Source: Silene latifolia
Taxonomy: Eukaryota > Streptophyta > Magnoliopsida > Caryophyllales > Caryophyllaceae
Direction of reading: 5' to 3'
Assembly (NCBI RefSeq): GCF_048544455.1
Contig: NC_133536.1
Span: forward strand, 26,104,152 to 26,168,151
DNA length: 64,000 nt
Shown here: positions 56,101-64,000 of the stretch, piece by piece
Position numbering within the stretch: the first letter of the stretch is position 1
How the letters are laid out: the number at the start of each line of letters is the position of its first letter
Program-made: the position numbers and the translations under genes
The notes under the pieces: model-generated
The model's input: only the letters and a program-made list of their open reading frames with translations
Databases searched by the model: none
Told to the model about the DNA's origin: nothing

Positions 56101-58515
56101 TAGAGTTTAGAAATATTCATTTTTCTCTGATATTATCGAGTTATCGCTACAGGTTTTAATTGTGACATACAGAATATCGCTACAGATTTGTTATTAATTG
56201 TGATATATTGAAAATTGAAGCAACTGATATTTGAATTTTTTTTTCCTACAATCAATAAATCTTGTGATAAAATTAATTTCATTAACCTTATACTTCGTAT
56301 CTAACAGGAAGGAGACAAAAATGTGTTAGGAATACAAACCTTAGTGTTCTTGCAAAAATCAAGATCACTCCAACAACTCTCATCCACAACCTTATCGGGG
56401 CTCCGGTTGGGGTCCATATAAACAGCTCCAATTGATGATGTGAACACCACCCGCCTCACCTTTGCCTCTGATGATGCTATTATCACATTCTTTGTTCCGT
56501 TCACGGCTGGTTCAACCATTTGTTCCTTTTGAAAATAAAATCAAATTATTGTACTACTCATGAGGTAAACTGGTAATCAATTAAATCACTCAGTTATTTT
56601 TTCAGTTTAAAGGGAGCCTCAAGGGCGATTTTGCTGCTGATAGAATTCGAACCAAGGTCATGAGTATCCTCACATCTCATAACATTAACAACTAAGTTAG
56701 TTGACATCTGCTCGGGTATGGTACAAGTTAAAAAAAAAAAGGCTGAGTCATATGATCAAGTAATACGTTGTTTCAGGTTCTTTTTAGGTCATTATTATGA
56801 GAGATTATCAATTTATATTTCAGTCAATATTTTAAAATCTAATTTGGACAAATAATTTGAAGTCAAAAACTAATTTAAAAAGCATATATCATAGTTTGAA
56901 GATTGAAGTTAAGATTTACGTCAAATTGTCAATGCAATTTTATTTGTAACATTATTAAGATTTATGTCAAATTGTCAATGCAATTTTATTTGTAATATGT
57001 CATCTCGAATCTATTTGTAATAATCAAGTTAATTCGGAACAAATAAGGTTATTATTGGATATCGGGGGCACCATATCTCATTTACCCAAGTCCCAAATAA
57101 ACAGATTCTTTGTTTGGTGACTTGTAAAGGAAAGTGTTGAGGAAACAATAATTAAGAATGAACCAAGTGGTGTTAGTTAGGGGTGTTAACGAGCCGAGCC
57201 GATCCCGAGCTTGGCCTTGCTCGGCTTGTGCTCAAGAATCAAAACTCGAGCTCGAACCGATCTCGAGCTTACCCGAACTTGAAAATAATGTGCTCGTTAT
57301 AAAGCTTGCGAGCTTTAACGCGAGCTCGAGCCCAAATCGAGCATTCGAGCCTATATAAAACTGTTTATTTTTTATTTTATTTTCTTTCGGTATTTTAAAT
57401 AATAGGGCTCTAAAGTTATGTGTAAAACTATTTGGCAAATCAGCGAGACATTTGATATGTGTAATATAAAAATATAATCATGATAAAATATTTTTATAAA
57501 ATATGAGCAATATCTTACGTAGTCACACAAGTTCGAGCCGCTCCCGAGCTTTTCGAGTCGAGCCAGCCTTTGCTCGGCTCGACTCGTTAAGCTCTCGAGC
57601 TGAACTCGAGACCGAGCCGAGCTTTGACCGAGCCGATCTCGAGTAGCTCGTGAGCTGTCTCGTCTCATTAACACCCCTAGTGTTAGTCTAGTGGTAGCCG
57701 GTTTAAACCTTGAAACTTGCAGAAATGCAGGAGTTGAGAGGTTCCGGGTTCGACTACTAGCTGGGACGATGATCACTTGGCCACTGCAGCCGGCAGCCCC
57801 CGAAAAGGGTGGCTTACATGGTCCATGTGGTTGGTGCGGGAATGCATGGGCCTGGGGATTCAATCCCCTCGTCATTTAAAAAAAAAAAAAAAATTAAGAA
57901 TGTAAAGACACTTACAGGATCATCAGTAACAGGAGAGGCAGTGTGGAAGACACCATCACAGCCAGTAATAGCAGCCTTCAGGCTTTCGAAATCCTGAAGA
58001 TCAGCCTTGCATAATTTCAGCCTCTCTTTTGCACCTTCCAAATCTCTCAAATGTCCATTTTTCGGATCGTCTGTTTTTTTAATTATCACCATACAAACAC
58101 AATTCATTAATTAATTTACACAATAATGACTAATGATTATATTAAACATGTTGTGTACTTGTATACATACACCTCGGTTTATAAACGACATTATTAACTA
58201 TCTCTTGATCTAAGAACGTCTCATACAAGACTTACTACCATTACAAATAAATGTAATGCGTATGCATATTTTAGGTGAACTTGTTATACTAGGCTTTACG
58301 TACGTCTCAACTCTCAACATCATACCAAATAAATAAATAAATAAATAAAATTGTATTAATTTTTAATTACCTGGGTTTCTGACTGTCCCTTTAACGGTAT
58401 AGCCTTTCTCAAGGAGAAGCTTAACGATCCATGAGGCAATAAAGCCTCCGGCACCGGTAACACAAACAGTAAGTCCATTTCCGGTGGCAACGACGTCGGA
58501 AGGCATGTTTGGCAT
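53124..58515 (-). CDS. CCR: Cinnamoyl-CoA reductase
   Basis: Five exons on the minus strand: 58515-58371, 58070-57916, 56525-56340, 54799-54447, 53307-53124. They total 1023 bases (340 residues), with GT-AG introns and an open frame throughout. The N-terminus has the NADP-binding [21 protein letters not shown] and FTSSIGAVY follow, then the CCR signature NWYCYGK with catalytic Tyr and Lys (YxxxK). The C-terminus carries [20 protein letters not shown] reduces hydroxycinnamoyl-CoA esters to aldehydes, the first committed step of monolignol synthesis, in the cytosol. Length and exon number match known CCR genes. ATG at 58515 is the first in frame; a second Met lies three codons on. Intron 2 holds a SINE with a hAT MITE. 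The gene looks intact. Confidence 0.96.
54030..54165. repeat. GTGACGG/CCGTCACAAG repeat fragment in CCR intron 4
   Basis: TTGTGACGGAC..GTCACAAG at 54050-54072 and CCGTCACAAG at about 54144 resemble words at 59525-59700 upstream of the gene. Probably a small shared MITE remnant. Confidence 0.35.
57161..57892 (+). mobile_element. tRNA-derived SINE in CCR intron 2, interrupted by a hAT MITE
   Basis: The 5' part AACCAAGTGGTGTTAGT (57161-57177) continues at 57688 with CTAGTGGTAGCCGG (A-box region), then GGTTCCGGGTTCGACTACTA (B box at about 57738) and a poly(A) tail (57878-57893). Target duplications ATTAAGAATG flank it (57151-57160, 57893-57902). Without the MITE it is about 220 bp, normal for a plant tRNA-type SINE. 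Its right duplication ends 14 bases from the exon 2 boundary. Confidence 0.85.
57178..57679. mobile_element. hAT-type MITE inserted in the SINE
   Basis: TIRs TAGGGGTGTTAA / TTAACACCCCTA with a perfect 8-bp duplication GTGTTAGT (57170-57177, 57680-57687). It is 502 bp with inverted CGAGCTCGAGCC-rich arms and no transposase. Confidence 0.93.
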
Positions 58516-58666
58516 TTTACTTCAAACTAGAAAAATGACTTTTGTTGAAGATGGTTGTTTTGTAATTGGTGTATGTATGTATGTATGTGAGTTTGTTTTG
58601 TCACTTAAGGTAGGTAAAAGAGTGAAGAGCTTTCGAAGCTAAGGAAAATGAGAGTGGAATGTGATG

Positions 58667-58707
58667 TATTTATAAGGAAATGAGATCACCAATACTCACC
58701 TACCAAC
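58667..58707 (-). promoter_or_regulatory. CCR core promoter: TATA box and AC element
   Basis: TATAAATA on the minus strand (58674-58667) lies about 150 bases before the ATG. About 25 bases further upstream, 58698-58707 reads ACCTACCAAC on the plus strand, an AC element of the type bound by MYB regulators of lignin genes. The position and the gene's function fit each other; regulation itself is inferred. Confidence 0.6.
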
Positions 58708-58715
58708 TTTGGAAG

Positions 58716-59812
58716 AAATTTCTCCTATAAATAAATAAATGAATTTAATTAAGGTTAAGTGTACGTAAACAAATAGATAGTGGCACTATAGGAATTTATT
58801 AAACAGATTGAAGTGCCAAGATTTTTAAAATATTGCAATTTCATTTTATAGGTAATGTAGCGATCGAGTGACATCTCAAAGGAGCTCGAATATACTCTAC
58901 CGGTGCCGATTAATTTTATGTATATTTACTTTTGATATAAAGTCAAGAGAATTTATGTTTTAAGAAATACTCCCTAAAAAATAACTTGCACCTGATACGT
59001 AGTACCGAGTAATAATTTATTAGGCTTTGTAGACATTAAAAAAATAAAGCAAATCGTAAAGAAATAACGATTTTTCAAACGTATACCCTAAGAGCACACA
59101 TTAATACATGAAATCATAAAATGGTCGTAAATGATATTAAAATAGATTACTAATAATAAAAACAACACGACCGTCAAAAAAATAATTACTAACACAATAA
59201 AAATAAACCCCTAAAGAAAATGGTTACTCTTGATATTGAAAAGTTGTTAAAAATAAAAATTTTGACATAGTGAAGGGATCCTTGATGACTTTATTTATGT
59301 TTCTGTGGTGTAGGGGTAAATGGGCCAATGAGGTAAGGAAAATGGTGGAGTTTGACGTACTAGGAGCAAATTGGATACAAGGTCGATCATGTTATTTTAG
59401 ACAACTTTTTTTTTTAAAGAATTTTTATGGGGCTAATTCATAAATAAAAAATTAAAGTTTACACCTTCAGCAATAGTTCGAGGGAACTCTATTGACCACT
59501 CTTTCCCTATAGTAAACCAGTAGGTCTCCCTTGTGACGGGTCGGATCTTGCGACGGTTAATTTGTGAGTGGAAATGAGTAGAGGGGATAAGGTGGGCACC
59601 CACCCCATGTGCTCCTTCTCTCACCCCCTATGGGTTTTTTTTGAGATAATATGGTACCCGTCACAAGTTTGTGACGGATACCCTCCGTCACAAGCAAGAT
59701 TTTGTGATAGTAAACGGGGTAGCATATGCAAGTTCGTGTGCTATTTCATCGAGTTTACGAATTACGACTACCATGCGACCATACAACCGAAATACAAAAT
59801 AACACAACTTAA
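58716..59812. other. Upstream region of CCR; no other gene seen
   Basis: AT-rich. At about 59525-59700 a small element-like stretch is bounded by CTTGTGACGG and CCGTCACAAG words, with an internal ACCCGTCACAAG..GTGACGG hairpin; a MITE is likely but I could not define its ends. No conserved ORF. Confidence 0.4.
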
Positions 59813-59817
59813 GAATA

Positions 59818-60031
59818 TAATAAGGTATCCGAGTGAGATTAGGAAACACAATATGATAAATATTGTGTGAGCATAAAAATATTATTATTGTCTTATGGAA
59901 TAAGTTTAGATCTAGGGTTAAGGTTTGAGTCAGTACTATAAATACGGTGTCATGTATTCATATCATAACACAATATTATCAATAATAACAAAGTACGTTT
60001 ATGAAATACTCTCCCCTTCTAAAATCTATCA
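59818..60031 (+). repeat. 5' LTR of the TRIM
   Basis: Begins TAATAAGGTATCCGAG, ends AAAATCTATCA. A TATAAATA occurs about 120 bases in. Confidence 0.9.
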
Positions 60032-60043
60032 TGGTATCAGAGC
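60032..60043 (+). promoter_or_regulatory. TRIM primer-binding site (initiator tRNA-Met)
   Basis: TGGTATCAGAGC directly follows the LTR; this is the standard plant Copia/TRIM primer site. Confidence 0.9.
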
Positions 60044-60458
60044 CTCACGCGCTTGAGGCCTAAATTAAAATTCCGCTGCCCTGCCGGTGGGTTGATTGAT
60101 ATGTATACCCACCGGCGGGAATTATGTTGATTGATTGATAATTTTATTATTAAAAAACAAAAAAAAAAAAAAAAGTGACGTATCGGGTATCCGTGAGATA
60201 CCTGGTATTTACATAAGTTTTGTCAAAGTATGTGAGCATGTCGTTCCGCATGCAAGTAAGCAAGTGTGATTACAATTCAGTTGGAATATTGTACGTATTC
60301 CCCAAAGGAAAAGTCTGTTCGTATTGGTCGTATGTAGCCATTGTTATTGACACCGGCAAGGTTGTCAGTCCAATATGATGGCGTTCCGGCTCTCCTCGTG
60401 TCGTGAGACGAGGCGTATTGTTTATCTATTTGTCGTAAGATAAGAGTATTTATTTATA

Positions 60459-60650
60459 TGAGTGGTAGGTTGTTATCGCTCATATAGTCGTATTTACTGG
60501 CGAGTTACGCACGTATTGACTGGCGAGTCGGTTACGCATTATTGTACTGGCGAGTTACGCACGTATTGAATTGAGTGGGTAGGTTGTTACCCCTCGTATG
60601 TACTGGCAAGTTACGCACTTATCTTGACTGGCGAGTCGATTACGCATCGA
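60459..60650 (+). repeat. Tandem ACTGGCGAGT..ACGCA units inside the TRIM
   Basis: Five or so ACTGG(C/A)(G/A)AGT(T/C)..TACGCA units alternate with GAGTGG(T/G)TAGGTTGTTA blocks. Non-coding. Confidence 0.75.
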
Positions 60651-60770
60651 TGAGGAAGAAGATAATGAAGACGAAGAAAAGTCGACAATTATTTTTTTCT
60701 TATTAATTATTGTATTGTAATTTCAAACTCATGGAAATTTGGGTCAAATTACCATAAGTTTGAGGGAGGG

Positions 60771-60984
60771 TAATAAGGTATCCGAGTGAGATTAGGAAAC
60801 ACAATATGATAAATATTGTGTGAGCATAAAAATATTATTATTGTCTTATGGAATAAGTTTAGATCTAGGGTTAAGGTTTGAGTCAGTACTATAAATACGG
60901 TGTCATGTATTCATATCATAACACAATATTATCAATAATAACAAAGTACGTTTATGAAATACTCTCCCCTTCTAAAATCTATCA
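60771..60984 (+). repeat. 3' LTR of the TRIM
   Basis: Reads the same as 59818-60031 with no difference found by eye. Confidence 0.9.
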
Positions 60985-60989
60985 GAATA

Positions 60990-62431
60990 TCATCATAAAT
61001 TATTGGCCACGGTTAATTGATTAGTATTATGAACTATTCCCTTTGTCCTGATCATTTTTTTGCCTTTGGTTTTGGTATAAAGACCAAATAAAGGGGAGGG
61101 AGCCAATTATTAGATGTCAAATGGACCAAATTATGGAAGATCCAATTGCTCATCAAAAGCATTCCTAAAATAGAAAGACAAACAATTGACTAAGACAACT
61201 CAAAATGGAATAGGCAAACAAATGACGGGGCAGGGGGAGTAGTATTATTGCCGACCGGATTAATACTAAGAAAGGCTTATGATAATCATGTAGACGACTT
61301 AGTTATAGCGACCGCATGCTAAGCACCGTACTAAACGACCTATAAGTACCGACAAGACAATATATATGTCTTTAGGTAGCCGATCTATGTTATTAGTTAA
61401 TTGATCCTAAAACCCTTAACTGATAATCATTGTGAACCGGATTTCCTAGACTCGTTTGATATATTTGATATCGTCCTAATTACAATCTACTCAATCTATT
61501 TGTGACCTAATAGCCTTTAATCTATTCATAGGTAACTAGTTAGGAATCGAGTTTTCTTGTGTTTCGACCCCTGATTTCATTATCTGCATTTTTAGTGTCT
61601 GTTTAGGATATTTTTGAGTAGGGATACGACTTAACCTTGTCAACAAACCTTAATTATAACTTCGGAGAATTATGACACCAACTCAACTAAAACTCGTAAA
61701 ATAATTGGAAAAAATCGACCGAAATATATTGATGAGCCGAACCAAGCGAAACCTGACAAATTATCATGCATCCTGACCCCATAACGACCGACCCAAAAAT
61801 GCGCCTAATAATGACTCCACCCGACAATGATCCGACCTAATAATCAAAACCGATCCTAACTCGACCCTGACAAATCTATCTAAATGACCCAACCCAACCC
61901 GGACATAATATCTAAATAAACAATGCTACGAACCCGATCTAAGAATTGACCCGCCGACTAATCCAAGCCCAACCCGGACGTATATATGATGACCCGATAT
62001 GAGCCGACCTGACCCAAACCCAACCTGACCCAAATGACCTAATTGCCACCTCTACGTACAACAAAAAAAACAAGTGTCTCGTTGAGTAGCTAACAAGAAA
62101 ACCGAAGCTAAAACACAAATGATGACCATTTAAACAAGTCTTAGAAGATTCAAAGAGAACAAAAACAGCACTAAAAAGAATAATTTTACTCGTTCAAATA
62201 GTGACATTTTTTTGGAAATACTACATTGTTCAGCGTGCATGTTGCCATTATTGTAATGTTAGAGTATGTTGCATCGAAAATTCTCAAGAAATTGAATGTT
62301 ATTAGCTTCTGAAATTGTCATGATTCCAAGATGATTGGTGCGGACTAATACTTCATCAGTTAATGCTTCGTCTTCTACAGTTAACGTTTATCATACAATG
62401 ACTAAATCATTGCAGACTAATTACTCTAACT
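60990..62431. other. Intergenic; hAT-like end at 62054
   Basis: No gene seen. From about 61725 to 62054 the sequence is rich in GACCC/CCCGAC/AACCC words and ends TTGCCACCTCTA, which looks like one end of a hAT-type MITE. I could not find its partner end or a duplication. Confidence 0.4.
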
Positions 62432-63300
62432 TCTATATAATACTATTAAAAAGGGAACTTAAAATGCCACGTCATAAATGCCACCTTACACTATCAAAAA
62501 GCCACGTCACTTACTACACATGACATGTCAAATTTTAATATGACTTGGCGAGTTAATGTGGTATAAATCATCAACTTATTATTATATGACATTAATTTAA
62601 ATATATTTTTTTTCCAAAATTTATATATCCCTTTCAAATTTACATCAAAATTTCATAATTTATAATTAAAATTTACACCAAAGTTTACATCATTATTTCT
62701 AATTTTAAAAGTAAAAAAGAAAAAAAGAAAGAAATATTAAATGCAAATAGCATTACAAATATTATACTTTGGACTTTTAAGCTTGTAGATAAATTAAACA
62801 ACAATTAAAATCAAAATTCATATTAAATTTTAAATTTCGACGTTTATTGTTAGAATATTTTAAGCAACAAATAAATATCACATAATTCTAATTTACTCCG
62901 TTTATTAAAAAAATAAATATTTTGTTGATATTAAGAGTAAATAATAACATATTTAACATTAAACAAGGTGGCTTTTGTCAACAAAAAAATAAAAAATAAA
63001 ATAAAAATTAAAGCAAACCTTTAACATTTCATTTCTCCTTGCTCCATATTTATGTTTATATTAAATTTGCTAATAATGAAAAAGAATGCTCAAAAGTCCT
63101 AAAACCTTACTACATAATTATTATATATATTAAATTTGATGATAATAATAAAAAGACACCCAAAAGTCATAACATGCATCCTCAATTGGATATAAATGTT
63201 CGATGTAAGACAAAATTTGTGAGCCAAATTTCACGCCAATATTTTTTTGCCCTCATCGCCTAAAATCGTAGTTGTATATGTAAATAGTCTTTTTTAAATC
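62432..63300 (+). mobile_element. Possible Helitron 5' end and AT-rich body
   Basis: TCTATATAATACTATTAAAA at 62432 resembles common plant Helitron starts and is followed by repeated GCCACGTCA words. The preceding base is T, not the usual A, and no 3' hairpin-CTRR end was found, so this is tentative. Confidence 0.3.
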
Positions 63301-63333
63301 TTATCAGTATATCAACATCAAGGTAAGTGTATT

Positions 63334-63592
63334 AAGGTAAGGTAAATGTATTAAGGTTTTAAATTAATAATTTAATAATTTATTTTTAAGTTCCATTGGT
63401 TATGAAATGCTCATCACGTTTTAAAACTTTCTTATGTAGGAACTATCAAGATTTGTGGTAGATAAATGTATTAAGATTTGGTAAATGTATTAAGGTTTTA
63501 AAATAATAATTCATTTATTTGTTTTTAAGTTCAATTGGTTGCTCATCACTTTTTAAAACTTTCTTATGTAGGAACTATCAAGATTTGTGGTG
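63334..63592 (+). repeat. Tandem duplication, ~130-bp unit, 2 copies
   Basis: GTAAATGTATTAAGGTTTTAAA...ACTTTCTTATGTAGGAACTATC AAGATTTGTGGT occurs twice in a row (about 63334-63461 and 63467-63592), with small indels. Non-coding. Confidence 0.75.
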
Positions 63593-64000
63593 TTGTGCTA
63601 TTCGAAGGTAAATAAATATACTTACATCTTTATGGCTCAATGCCCTTTTCTATTATTATTTAAATAAAAACTTAAATTAATAACGATAAGATTAATATCA
63701 TGTAAATCAAATTTCACCATTTTATTTCTTATTAATTACTCGATGGATTTTGTCCTTTTTTTCCCTATAGATGGTTCATTGGAGAAAAAATACTATATGG
63801 AGAAAGAAAATATTAGAATTGCTTAAACAACTACTCCATTCATTCCACTCAATACTATATTATAAACTAACTACAAGATTGACTATAAGTTTTTGACGGA
63901 AGACAACATTTGTGAGACAACATTTAAGTAAATATTTTTGTACCGCTATCGCGAAAAGAATTGTATATGTCACTAACTTTTTTTTTTTTTATCATTGTAT

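Larger units (their letters stand above)
59818..60984 (+). mobile_element. TRIM (terminal-repeat retrotransposon in miniature)
   Basis: Two 214-bp direct repeats (59818-60031 and 60771-60984) appear identical. They are flanked by the 5-bp duplication GAATA (59813-59817, 60985-60989). TGGTATCAGAGC, the initiator-tRNA-Met PBS, begins right after the first repeat at 60032. A purine tract TTTGAGGGAGGG precedes the second. The repeats begin TA rather than TG and end CA. The 739-bp interior has no coding domain but contains tandem ACTGGCGAGTTACGCAC units. Identical LTRs indicate a recent insertion. Confidence 0.92.

Noticed and set aside
57691-57879. tRNA gene suggested by the B-box-like GGTTCGACTACTA
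   Set aside because: It is the tRNA-like head of a SINE with poly(A) tail and target duplications; no cloverleaf is kept.

Overview
This is plant nuclear DNA. It is AT-rich, has GT-AG introns, and is dominated by plant-type transposable elements: Ty3/gypsy elements of the Tat lineage, CACTA, hAT, Mutator-like, Stowaway-like and Helitron elements, a tRNA-derived SINE and a TRIM. It looks like a large-genome eudicot. Nothing read here fixes the family; Caryophyllales is only a guess. One gene appears intact and functional: cinnamoyl-CoA reductase on the minus strand (five exons between 53124 and 58515). Almost everything else is transposon or transposon-borne.

Layout. 1-9629: stacked non-autonomous elements (Helitrons with hairpin-CTAG ends, a 1.16 kb hAT element with an internal minisatellite, small TIR elements) and a decayed LTR-like stretch. 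9635-49839: one very large Tat-lineage LTR retrotransposon (called element 1), flanked by the 5-bp duplication CACTC, with 2.35 kb LTRs, a PBS matching tRNA-Arg, gag-protease-RT-RNase H-second RNase H-integrase, and then two intron-containing gene cassettes on the opposite strand (a DUF7745-like gene and a plant-mobile-domain gene). Without later insertions it is about 19.2 kb. 49845-50760: a decayed Copia gag that element 1 landed beside. 50761-53123: AT-rich spacer with a Mutator-like MITE. 53124-58707: the CCR gene, with a SINE interrupted by a hAT MITE in intron 2 and an AC element next to its TATA box. 59818-60984: a TRIM with identical LTRs. 60990-64000: spacer, a hAT end, a possible Helitron start and a tandem duplication.

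Nesting. Element 1 is split inside pol by element 2 (17618-35519), a related Tat-type element with a gag-like ORF and no pol. The 5' LTR of element 2 is split by a 7.27 kb CACTA element (18689-25954) that carries three recognisable gene fragments. That CACTA element is in turn split by a 2.07 kb element with perfect 31-bp TIRs (23733-25806) that contains a 164-codon ORF. The 3' LTR of element 1 took a 2.5 kb solo LTR and a 549-bp hAT MITE. Nearly every boundary is supported by a target-site duplication, and several by an empty site in the sister LTR.

How the parts relate. The two Tat-type elements share LTR end sequences, a PBS type and the polypurine-tract region, so element 2 may have been mobilised in trans by element-1-like relatives. 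A hyphenated palindrome (GACGCAGC...GCTGCGCCTCTTCC) recurs in three clusters per LTR of element 1 and again upstream of each antisense cassette. In two of these places it lies a short way upstream of a TATA box, which suggests a shared promoter module. All positions come from reading the sequence; no database search was possible.
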